31,484 nucleotides of DNA from an uncultured Bacteroides sp. (GTDB lineage Bacteria; Bacteroidota; Bacteroidia; Bacteroidales; Bacteroidaceae). How positions within the stretch are numbered: the stretch's first letter is position 1; every line of letters starts with the position of its first letter. The notes beneath the pieces were generated by a model that had not been told where the DNA came from, made no database searches, and worked only from the letters and a program-made list of their open reading frames with translations. The translations under genes were made by a program, and so were the position numbers. Positions 17,577 to 24,106 of this stretch are shown here, one piece after another. The DNA is taken from assembly GCA_900553815.1 (NCBI GenBank), contig USEY01000045.1, forward strand, positions 1 to 31,484, written 5' to 3'.

Positions 17577-18329
17577 TTATTTCTCGTTGCGTGCAATATT
17601 CTCCAGCATCTTCGCGCGGTAGTCAGGGTGTGCCTCCACCAGTTTCAGCAGGGCATGCACGCTGTGGTCGGTCTGTTCATACCAGGTGGCATACAACTGC
17701 TGCAGCAGCACGAAGTCGTCCATCGTGTCGAGCGTGAAGCGCAAGTCAAGTCTGCCCTCCAGTTCATCGGGCAGGGGCAGCAGCCTCACCTTGAACTCCT
17801 GCGGATGGGTGTAGAGGTAGATGGTGACGTGCTCACGGTAGAGCTTCTCCTGCGTCAGCGCAGCCGCCCGCCGCAAGGCATCCGCCGTGGTAAACTCGGC
17901 AAACAGCCCCAGGTGCGACTTGATGGTGGGACGCCCGTCGGCAAAGCCGTAGGCAATATAGTCGGCCGGCTCACGGTCATAGGCGTCGAAAAACACCTGG
18001 AACGTATCGGGGCGCAGGAACGGATTGTCCGAGCACACCCGTATGAAGCGCTCCAGCCCGAAGACCTCCGCCGCCTGCACAAAGCGGTCGAGCACATCGT
18101 CCTCATCGCCCCTGAAGCAGGCTATGCCCGCCTGGCGCGCCACTTCCTCCAGCACGTCGTCCTGGCTGCGGCTGGTGGTGGCCAGCACCACTTCCTTGCC
18201 CGGACACGCCGCCTTGATGTTGGCTATCAGGATGTCGATGATGCGCTGCTCGCCATAAAAGGGGAGCAGTATCTTGTTGTGCAACCGGGTCGACCCGGTG
18301 CGAGCCTGAATGATGATTCCGTCTTTCAT
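17577..18329 (-). CDS. spsF: SpsF-type cytidylyltransferase (CTP_transf_3)
   Basis: A 250-residue nucleotidyltransferase. The CTP-binding start is GIIIQARTGSTRLHNKIL. CFRGDEDDVLDRFVQA follows, then a metal-site region FIRVCSDNPFLRP; FTLDTMDDF near the end is also typical of SpsF. It should activate a sugar acid with CMP. In this operon, next to NeuB and no NeuA, it is the best candidate for making the CMP-nonulosonate. The SpsF subfamily is not biochemically well defined, so this is inferred from context. Translation is coupled to the preceding gene by a 4-bp overlap. Confidence 0.88.
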   Translation of the reverse strand: MKDGIIIQARTGSTRLHNKILLPFYGEQRIIDILIANIKAACPGKEVVLATTSRSQDDVLEEVARQAGIACFRGDEDDVLDRFVQAAEVFGLERFIRVCSDNPFLRPDTFQVFFDAYDREPADYIAYGFADGRPTIKSHLGLFAEFTTADALRRAAALTQEKLYREHVTIYLYTHPQEFKVRLLPLPDELEGRLDLRFTLDTMDDFVLLQQLYATWYEQTDHSVHALLKLVEAHPDYRAKMLENIARNEK

Positions 18330-19177
18330 ATCTTCATGCGTTTAAAAGCGTCAATATAGCTGCCCGGCGTCACGTTGATGACCTCCTTGCCCCGGCTGCG
18401 CGCATAGTCCTCCAGCACGAAGTACGACTTGAAGGCCACGTACATGTGGTAGAGGATGGTGTAAAGCCGTGCACTGTGCAGGTTCTCCTGTGTCACGGTG
18501 GCCGCCTTCGACTTGTTCTGGTCGTAGAAGTGCTTCTGGTGCATCAGCACCACGTTGTCGTCCGTCACCGTGATTTCGGGCAGCCACGAGTGGTCAGCCC
18601 CCGCCAGGTATATCTTCTTGAACGGCAGGCGGATGCCCATGGCTATCGACGGTATGAGCACGTTGTGTGGCCTGGGCACACCCCAGCCCTTCGAGAAAAT
18701 CCAGTTGCAGAAGCCCTGGAAGCCCTCAATGGGCGTCGTGTTGTAGATGTAGAGCTTGATGTGCGGATTGCCCGCCAGCAGCGGTTGCCACTCCTTGTTC
18801 TTCAGCGCACGTGCCGGCACCAGGAAATTCATGTCCCAGGTGGTCTTCTCGGCCATCGTGCGAAACAGCTGCTCGCGCTTCTCGGGCACAATCCAGAAGA
18901 GGGGGTCGGCAATGAGGTACAGCTCAGGCTTCAGCTGTTCGAACATGGGCGAAGTGACACAGAAGTTCACGGCCAGCAGCGTCTTGCCGCGCACAAAGTC
19001 GGCCGACTCCTCCACCGTCCGCTTCAGCGAAGGCCCGTTAGCCAGTATCAGCAGCTCGTCGGGATTGCTGAAATGTCCCGGCAGGCGGGTCACCAGCTTC
19101 GACTGCAGCACTATCTTCACCACGCTCAGCAGGCTCTGCCAAAGCATGCCGAACCATTTCATTACTTTTTCTCCCAT
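18326..19177 (-). CDS. MptE/DUF115-like protein, candidate nonulosonic acid transferase
   Basis: A 283-residue protein. The N-terminus has one amphipathic or hydrophobic helix (about 5-30). A nucleotide-binding-like ELLILANGPSLK follows at about 41-52, then TLLAVNFC, PELYLIADPLFW, and IPSIAMGIRLPFKKIYLAGADHSW at about 175-198. These match the DUF115/6-hydroxymethylpterin diphosphokinase MptE-like family. The same pattern (GNGPSL, an Asn strand, and A-I-ALGxKEIYLxGxD) occurs in GT42 sialyltransferases such as Campylobacter Cst-I/II, from memory. As first gene of an operon with synthase, phosphatase and cytidylyltransferase, a CMP-nonulosonate transferase is the likeliest role; a pterin role is unlikely here. 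It has its own upstream promoter. The start at 19177 or the ATG at 19162 are both possible. Confidence 0.7.
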   Translation of the reverse strand: MGEKVMKWFGMLWQSLLSVVKIVLQSKLVTRLPGHFSNPDELLILANGPSLKRTVEESADFVRGKTLLAVNFCVTSPMFEQLKPELYLIADPLFWIVPEKREQLFRTMAEKTTWDMNFLVPARALKNKEWQPLLAGNPHIKLYIYNTTPIEGFQGFCNWIFSKGWGVPRPHNVLIPSIAMGIRLPFKKIYLAGADHSWLPEITVTDDNVVLMHQKHFYDQNKSKAATVTQENLHSARLYTILYHMYVAFKSYFVLEDYARSRGKEVINVTPGSYIDAFKRMKI

Positions 19178-19202
19178 ATTTCAAAAGGTCTGTCTACTGA
19201 TG

Positions 19203-19235
19203 CAAAGATACACCCTTTCGGCCACAAATACCCAA
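19203..19235 (-). promoter_or_regulatory. Promoter of the nonulosonate operon
   Basis: On the minus strand a perfect -7 box TATCTTTG (plus-strand CAAAGATA 19203-19210) lies about 25 bp before the ATG at 19177. A TTG (plus-strand CAA 19233-19235) is 22 nt further upstream, slightly beyond the usual 19-20 nt. It would drive all five minus-strand genes down to 14567. Confidence 0.6.
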
Positions 19236-19450
19236 GAGCCCGCTTAATTTTTCTTGAAATAAATCAGGATAAGCATTTTCCCTGTCTGTTTCGGGTCTTT
19301 TTCTTCTTTCGGGCACGTTACATAGCCCGCTATGCGCCTCACTCAAAAAAAGAAAAATCCTCCCAAACAACTCACGGAAAATAGCTTCAATAAAATTTAA
19401 TCAGGCTCTAAAAAAACGCTGAAAATATAAACAGTAACCGACAAAAGCAG

Positions 19451-19458
19451 TACTTTTG
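19451..19458 (+). promoter_or_regulatory. Candidate -7 box for the GT4 gene at 19476
   Basis: TACTTTTG matches TAnnTTTG. No TTG or TTTG is seen 19-21 nt upstream, so the promoter is weak or incomplete. It places the start of transcription close to the ATG at 19476 and argues against the in-frame TTG at 19467. Confidence 0.4.
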
Positions 19459-19475
19459 CCAAAACTTTGCGCGAG

Positions 19476-20741
19476 ATGAAAGTATTACTGGTAAATACAT
19501 CCGAACGATACGGAGGGGCTGCCATAGCCGCCAGCCGGCTGATGGAGGCTTTGAAGAACAACGGCATTAAACCGCGACTGCTGGTGCGCGACAAGCAGAC
19601 AGACCAAATCAGCGTCCTTTCGCTGAAGCACAACTGGATGCTGGTGTGGAAATTCGTGTGGGAGCGTACCGTCATCTGGCGTGCCAACCGCTTCAAGAAG
19701 AACAACCTCTTTGCCGTCGACATAGCCAACACAGGCACCGACATCACCCTGCTGCCCGAGTTCAAGGAGGCCGACATCATACACCTGCACTGGATAAACC
19801 AGGGCATGCTTTCGCTGCGCAACCTCGAAAAGATTCTGGCCTCGGGCAAACCCGTTGTCTGGACCATGCACGACATGTGGCCCTGCACCGGCATCTGCCA
19901 CCACGCCCGCGAGTGCGACAAGTACCACACCCACTGCCACCACTGCCCCTTCCTCTACGGCGGAGGCGGCCGCAAGGACCTGTCCTACCGGGTTTTCAGC
20001 AAGAAGCAGAAGCTCTACGCCAGCCACCCCATCACCTTCGTCACGTGCAGCCACTGGCTCGAAGAGCAGGCACGCCGCAGCGCCCTCCTGCAGGGACAGA
20101 CCGTCGTGTCCATCCCCAACCCCATCAACACCAACCTCTTCAGGCCCCACGACCAGGCCGCCGCACGCCTGAAGTGCCGCCTGCCCCAGGACCGCAAGTT
20201 GCTGCTCTTCGGTTCGGTCAAGATAACCGACAAGCGCAAGGGCATTGACTACCTCATAGCCTCGTGCCGCCTGCTGGCCGAGCAACACCCCGAACTGCGC
20301 GAACAGCTGGGCGTCGTGGTCTTCGGCAACCAGTCGCAGCAGCTGGCCAGCATGCTGCCCTTCCAGGTCTATCCGCTCGACTTCGTAAGCAACGAGCGCC
20401 AGATGGTCGACATCTACAACGCCGTCGACCTCTTCGTGACACCTTCGCTCGAAGAAAACCTGCCTAACACCATCATGGAGGCCATGGCCTGCGGCACGCC
20501 CTGTGTGGGCTTCAACGTGGGCGGCATCCCCGAAATGATAGACCACCTGCACAACGGCTACGTGGCCCGCTACCGCTCTGCCGACGACTTTGCCAACGGC
20601 ATCTACTGGCTGCTGAACGAGCCCGACTACAACAGCCTGGCCGAACAGGCCGCCCGCAAAGCCGCCTCCTGCTATTCGGAAAGCGCCATAGCCAAGAAAT
20701 ACATTGAACTGTATAATAAACTGACTGGAAAGAACGCCTGA
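19476..20741 (+). CDS. GT4-family glycosyltransferase with Cys-rich insert
   Basis: A 421-residue GT-B enzyme. The N-terminus is MKVLLVNTSERYGGAAIAA. A Cys/His cluster (CTGICHHARECDKY..HCHHCP, about residues 135-158) is typical of one subgroup of GT4 enzymes in capsule and O-antigen loci. The C-terminal donor site includes FGSVKITDKRKGIDYL and VTPSLEENLPNTIMEAMACG, with the E-x7-E pattern (ENLPNTIME). It should transfer a sugar to a lipid-linked glycan. It is divergent from the nonulosonate operon and strongly G+C-rich in codon use. The ATG at 19476 is chosen over the upstream in-frame TTG. Confidence 0.9.
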   Translation: MKVLLVNTSERYGGAAIAASRLMEALKNNGIKPRLLVRDKQTDQISVLSLKHNWMLVWKFVWERTVIWRANRFKKNNLFAVDIANTGTDITLLPEFKEADIIHLHWINQGMLSLRNLEKILASGKPVVWTMHDMWPCTGICHHARECDKYHTHCHHCPFLYGGGGRKDLSYRVFSKKQKLYASHPITFVTCSHWLEEQARRSALLQGQTVVSIPNPINTNLFRPHDQAAARLKCRLPQDRKLLLFGSVKITDKRKGIDYLIASCRLLAEQHPELREQLGVVVFGNQSQQLASMLPFQVYPLDFVSNERQMVDIYNAVDLFVTPSLEENLPNTIMEAMACGTPCVGFNVGGIPEMIDHLHNGYVARYRSADDFANGIYWLLNEPDYNSLAEQAARKAASCYSESAIAKKYIELYNKLTGKNA

Positions 20742-20816
20742 CCCTCAGCGTCAGGCCCTACGGGCGGCAGAAGCCATCACCTGCCTGCCCCGCACACGAA
20801 CCGGCCACTGCCAGCA

Positions 20817-21221
20817 CTATTGCTTCAGCAAGTCACCAACCGCCCCCACAAAAGCGGTAGCTTTGGGAAGCAGTTCATCGACCTCTTCTGCGGTGGAATA
20901 GGCAAAATCGTCATAGTCACTGCTATGTCTGCGCTCAAACAACAATGAAAACGTACGCCCCATCTCACGCGACAAGCGCCCCGTAGCCACGAAGTGCATG
21001 CCTATCATCTGCTTTACGCCCGCATGAGTGCCCGGATTGATACCCTGCTTTATCAGGAGAGCCACCGCAGCATAATAACAGGCATAATACAACCTGTTCA
21101 CCGCCGTATTGTAATATCCCAGCTGTTTCAGCCCGACAATCTCGGCCAGCGTCTCCCTGGCACGTTGATAGCGGTAGGCAGCCAACGCATCCATATTCTC
21201 CTGTGTCAGCTCTTCCTTCAT
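20817..21221 (-). CDS. HEPN-domain protein (toxin-like partner of MNT)
   Basis: A 134-residue all-helical HEPN protein. Conserved features are YYNTAVNRLYYACYYAAVALL (about 36-56) and RRHSSDYDDF (97-106). In HEPN/MNT pairs the HEPN protein is an RNase toxin that the MNT partner neutralises by adding AMP to a tyrosine. The canonical R-x4-6-H catalytic motif is not visible here: the only nearby His is preceded directly by RR. So the RNase activity is doubtful, and Tyr103 is a plausible modification site. The gene follows the MNT gene with a 4-bp overlap and its stop is only 75 bp from the convergent GT4 gene. Confidence 0.85.
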   Translation of the reverse strand: MKEELTQENMDALAAYRYQRARETLAEIVGLKQLGYYNTAVNRLYYACYYAAVALLIKQGINPGTHAGVKQMIGMHFVATGRLSREMGRTFSLLFERRHSSDYDDFAYSTAEEVDELLPKATAFVGAVGDLLKQ

Positions 21222-21532
21222 AGCACGATGCCTTCATTGATTACGTTTACACGGAACGGGGTACGGATGGGGAAATTCTCCCACATCTGCCTCAGCATGA
21301 CGCGGGCATTGATGGCCACCCCGGTTTCTATCTCTATGTCATAAAGAGGAGCAATAATCCGCTCTTCATCGGCCACGCTAAGCCGGTTTCCCTCCACCAG
21401 CACCAGCAGGTCTATGTCGCTGTCCGGCCGGGCATCGCCACGCGCCTCGCTGCCATACAGTATGGTCTTCGCACCCGGAGCTACCCGGTGCATCGCCTTA
21501 CGAATCTCTTCTACGATATGAAGCCGTCTCAT
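21218..21532 (-). CDS. Minimal nucleotidyltransferase (MNT) antitoxin-like protein
   Basis: A 104-residue minimal polymerase-beta-fold nucleotidyltransferase. The active-site signature GS-x10-D-x-D is intact: Gly27-Ser28 ... Asp39-Ile-Asp41 (GSEARGDARPDSDIDLLV). This fits an AMP-transferase acting on the HEPN partner. It is the first gene of the two-gene operon and overlaps the HEPN start by 4 bp. The upstream region contains structured repeats and no clear promoter. Confidence 0.88.
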   Translation of the reverse strand: MRRLHIVEEIRKAMHRVAPGAKTILYGSEARGDARPDSDIDLLVLVEGNRLSVADEERIIAPLYDIEIETGVAINARVMLRQMWENFPIRTPFRVNVINEGIVL

Positions 21533-21573
21533 TGAACCTATGCTTTACTCAAGTTTCTGTTTTAATTTTCTTC

Positions 21574-21637
21574 CGGAAGTTAAGAAGTTACAGAAGTTAT
21601 TACTTCGCTACGCTTCGTTGGAAGTTAAAGCCAATAG
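21574..21637 (+). repeat. GAGTTAAA structured repeat, copy E (partial)
   Basis: GGAAGTTAAGAAGTTACAG units are followed by GAAGTTAAAGCCAATAG, the same 3' end as copies A and D. The centre (TTACTTCGCTACGCTTCG) replaces hairpin 2 and does not form a clean stem. It faces copy C. Confidence 0.55.
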
Positions 21638-21674
21638 ATCCGCAACGGAGTAACCTGTCCTCCTCTCTGCCAGT

Positions 21675-21740
21675 GGCTTTAACTTCTCAGCCCGCTCTGC
21701 GGGCGATAACCTCTTCTGACTTCTCAAACTCCTTCAGGCC
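21675..21740 (-). repeat. GAGTTAAA structured repeat, copy C
   Basis: In minus orientation it has hairpin 2 as GCCCGC/GCGGGC (21690-21695 with 21699-21704) and ends in GAAGTTAAAGCC. Hairpin 1 is missing. With copy E it forms an inverted pair. Confidence 0.6.
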
Positions 21741-21873
21741 TCGACAAAGCCGAAAGTTGCCCATTCTATGGCCTGCAACAATTTCTTCAAGCCTTGCAAG
21801 CAAATATCAGTCACGAAGTCAAGGAATCAAAACATCCAGGAGTCAAACCGATACACGACTACCAACATGCCTT

Positions 21874-21963
21874 CTATCGGCCTTTAACTCCCCAGTCCGC
21901 CCCGGCGGACGGTAACTCCTTTTAACTTCTTAACTTCTACAGGTTTTGTATTGGCAAAACCTG
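21874..21963 (-). repeat. GAGTTAAA structured repeat, copy B (full)
   Basis: Full element on the minus strand. Hairpin 1 is CAGGTTTTG (21940-21948) with CAAAACCTG (21955-21963). The purine-rich tract follows, then hairpin 2, GTCCGCC (21895-21901) with GGCGGAC (21904-21910), then GGAGTTAAAGGCCGATAG. Both stems differ from copy A by paired changes. Confidence 0.75.
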
Positions 21964-22044
21964 ATTGTCCCACACAAAGTTAGGCAGAAAAATCAGAATA
22001 ACAAGCAAATGAAGCCAATAGTTTGGCTTATCCGCCGTTCCACC

Positions 22045-22075
22045 TTGCTACTTTCCACCAAAAGCTATATCTTTG
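22045..22075 (+). promoter_or_regulatory. Promoter of the GT2 gene at 22098
   Basis: TTG (22045-22047), 20 nt, TATCTTTG (22068-22075), a perfect match. The start site would be near 22082, so the in-frame TTG at 22023 is excluded and the ATG at 22098 is the start. Confidence 0.8.
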
Positions 22076-22097
22076 CCGCCAAATTATACAGGAAGCT

Positions 22098-22847
22098 ATG
22101 CATAGCCATCTCACGCCCACCTTCAGCATCATCACCGTCTGCTACAACGCCGAAGCCACCATCGAAGACACCCTGCAGAGCGTCATCGCGCAGACCTACC
22201 ACCATGTGGAATACATCATCATCGACGGTGCCTCCACCGACAAGACCCTCAGCATCATCGGCCGCTACAAGGAACGCGTGGCACGCCTCGTCAGCGAGCC
22301 CGACCACGGCCTGTACGACGCCATGAACAAGGGACTGGCACTGGCCACGGGCGACTACGTGTGCTTCCTCAATGCCGGCGACAGCTTCCACGAGGACGAC
22401 ACCCTGCAACAGATGGTACACAGCCTGCACACCGCCACCACCCTGCCCGACGTGATGTACGGCGAGACCGCCCTCGTCAACCGCGAAGGTCACTTCGTGC
22501 GCATGCGCCGACTCTCCGCCCCCGAGGTGCTGACTTGGCGCAGCTTCCGGCAAGGCATGCTTGTGTGCCACCAGGCCTTCTTTGCCCGCCGCACGCTGGC
22601 CGGCCCCTACGACCTGCGCTACCGCTTCTCGGCCGACTTCGACTGGTGCATACGCGTCATGAAGCAGGCGCACACCTTGCACAACACCCACCTCACCCTC
22701 ATCGACTACCTGGACGAGGGCATGACCACCCGCAACCGCCGCGCTTCCCTGCGCGAACGCTTCCGCATCATGGTCCATCACTACGGCCTGCTCAGCACGC
22801 TGGCCCATCATGCCTGGTTTGTGCTACGGCTGGCACTGAAGAAGTAG
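22098..22847 (+). CDS. GT2-family glycosyltransferase
   Basis: A 249-residue GT-A enzyme of the WcaA/GT2 type. The N-terminus is FSIITVCYNAEATIEDTLQS. YIIIDGASTDKT follows, then SEPDHGLYDAMNKGLALATG and the metal-site region FLNAGDSF. The WCIRVM motif comes near the end. This subgroup often handles colanic-acid-like or capsule sugars. It stands alone with its own promoter. Copy D of the structured repeat begins 4 bp after its stop, where a terminator is expected. Very G+C-rich codon use. Confidence 0.9.
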   Translation: MHSHLTPTFSIITVCYNAEATIEDTLQSVIAQTYHHVEYIIIDGASTDKTLSIIGRYKERVARLVSEPDHGLYDAMNKGLALATGDYVCFLNAGDSFHEDDTLQQMVHSLHTATTLPDVMYGETALVNREGHFVRMRRLSAPEVLTWRSFRQGMLVCHQAFFARRTLAGPYDLRYRFSADFDWCIRVMKQAHTLHNTHLTLIDYLDEGMTTRNRRASLRERFRIMVHHYGLLSTLAHHAWFVLRLALKK

Positions 22848-22850
22848 CCC

Positions 22851-22945
22851 GCAGGCTTTGCAGCATGCCAAGCCTGCAGGAGTTAAAAGGAGTTAGAAGG
22901 AGTTACCGCCCGCCTCAGAGCGGGCAAAGAAGTTAAAGCCAATAG
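22851..22945 (+). repeat. GAGTTAAA structured repeat, copy D (full)
   Basis: Hairpin 1 is GCAGGCTT (22851-22858) with AAGCCTGC (22870-22877). AGGAGTTAAAAGG units follow, then hairpin 2, GCCCGC (22908-22913) with GCGGGC (22920-22925), then GAAGTTAAAGCCAATAG. It lies right after the GT2 stop codon and may act in termination or mRNA 3'-end protection. Confidence 0.7.
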
Positions 22946-23204
22946 ACAGGCCGCCGAAGGACGCAGGATTATCCATCGACAGTCCTACACCTTCATCATC
23001 CGCTAAATCCGCCTCATCAGCGTCTAAAAAATGCCTGCCGGCAATCGCTTTCATCCCACCATTCCCTCTTCTTTCCCTTCTCCATCACCCGCTCCATTTG
23101 TCAAAATCGAGAAATTTCCCATTCCCGTTCTCACCTCCGCCCGAAACATAAAATATCCGTACATCTATTTTTTGCCCCCAAAGCCGCCCTGAGAGAGGTT
23201 TTGT

Positions 23205-23330
23205 TCGTTCCTTCTTCGTTCCTTGTTCGTTCTTTCTTCGCTTTTGGGTACGTTTATTCGAAGGAGTAACGAAGCAGATACGTCTGAGAAGCGATTCGGG
23301 TAGGTCGAAAGGCCTTTCCGGCTCCTACCC
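23205..23330 (+). repeat. TTCGTTC-type structured intergenic repeat, copy 2
   Basis: Repeated TTCGTTC units are followed by inverted partners, for example CTTCGTT (23214-23220) with AACGAAG (23268-23274) and CTTCG (23236-23240) with CGAAG (23259-23263). An ACGTCTGAG tract and a second hairpin, GGGTAGG (23298-23304) with CCTACCC (23324-23330), complete it. Same order as copy 1 near 856-978, with a paired change in the second stem. Confidence 0.65.
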
Positions 23331-23401
23331 GCCGTTTTCGCACAACCTGTCAGCCGCATGCCGGAAGCGGGCAGGAAAGAGACAAAAATTTGTAAGGATA
23401 T

Positions 23402-23599
23402 ATGCACAGTCTGAAAGAAAACGGGGGAGCCTTGATTGAAAAATGGCTGCGAAACAAGAACACGATAGAATTTCTCGGAATATGGGAGGAAATGTATAAT
23501 CCAGATTTTAATTCCCCCGAATTCGAGGGAATTAAAAATGAAGCAGGGCTGAACAGATTTATCCTTTCAGTAAAGCAATGGGTAGAGAGAACCTATTTC
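23402..23599 (+). pseudogene. KilA-N domain fragment
   Basis: About 66 codons match the middle of KilA-N domain proteins: LIEKWLRNKNTIEFLGIWEEM, FEGIKNEAGLNRFILSVKQWVERT. In full proteins this is preceded by a start region and followed by the GRYGGTYAH...EFASWISPEFKLY half. Both are absent: a TAA lies 9 nt upstream of the ATG, and on the right the IS982-like end at 23600 takes over. The frame then reads seven or so foreign codons and stops at 23617. KilA-N proteins are DNA-binding proteins of phage or mobile origin. This copy is surely non-functional. Confidence 0.75.
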
Positions 23600-24095
23600 A
23601 ACGTGAGTTCGAAATAAAATCAAAAAATAGCAAGTTGTCCGTCATTGACAAAATTCACGTCAATGGCGGGCTTCTTTTCAAAGAAGCAGTATGCCGCGAT
23701 AGCCGACAAGGAGTTGGCTATAAAGTTATTGAATGAACGATGTCTTGAGTGTTCAATCTGTGCTATGTTCAGACATACTCCTTGTAGTAATGCTTGAAAC
23801 AACGGAAACCACCGGAGTGAAACAGGATTAGAATAACCATAATCTCTGCATCACTCATACGGTTGGGTTTGTTACGATGCATGGTCTTCATATCCTTAAT
23901 CATATATTTTTCCTGTTGCAATGTAAATTCCTTGCAAAAATCATCGGCCATACAATAAATCTCTGTAACTTTAGACTCTGGAAACATAGTGGTAATCGTT
24001 TAAATGTTATAATTCAGCACTATAAATTTAATACTTTTATCGCTATATTCCTAATTATCAATGAAATATATTTATTCTTATTTCGAACTCACGTT
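23600..24095 (-). mobile_element. Internally deleted IS982-family element
   Basis: Perfect 18-bp terminal inverted repeats, AACGTGAGTTCGAAATAA at 23600-23617 and its reverse complement at 24078-24095, bound a 496-bp element, about half the usual length of an IS982 element. Inside, on the minus strand, are the two ends of a transposase. I see no target duplication: the flanks (CCTATTTC left, AGATTAGA right) differ, so flanking DNA has probably been lost since insertion. With intact ends it could still be moved by a full-length relative elsewhere, like a MITE. Confidence 0.85.
23620..23987 (-). pseudogene. IS982 transposase remnant (N- and C-terminal parts joined)
   Basis: The N-terminal part (23987 to about 23776) reads MFPESKVTEIYCMADDFCKEF ... 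RMSDAEIMVILILFHSGGFR ... YYKEYV, as in Bacteroides IS982 transposases. In another frame the C-terminal part (about 23775 to 23620) reads NIAQIEHSRHRSFNNFIANS ... FFEKKPAIDVNF. The whole catalytic middle, with the DDE residues, is deleted and the two parts are out of frame. No active transposase can be made. Confidence 0.85.
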
Positions 24096-24106
24096 AGATT
24101 AGAAAT

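Larger units (their letters stand above)
21533..22097. other. Repeat-filled gap upstream of the MNT and GT2 genes
   Basis: A 565-bp stretch without a recognised gene. Three copies of the GAGTTAAA structured repeat (21574-21637, 21675-21740, 21874-21963) occupy nearly half of it. The GT2 promoter is at 22045-22075. The short open frames over the repeats are not protein-like. Confidence 0.6.
22848..23401. other. Gene-free stretch with two structured repeats
   Basis: It holds GAGTTAAA copy D (22851-22945), about 250 bp with nothing recognised, and the second TTCGTTC-type element (23205-23330). No convincing frame is seen. Confidence 0.6.

Noticed and set aside
18326..19177. Reading this gene as a true 6-hydroxymethylpterin diphosphokinase
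   Set aside because: The MptE label is a fold-level match; the operon has only glycan genes and no folate or pterin gene is nearby.
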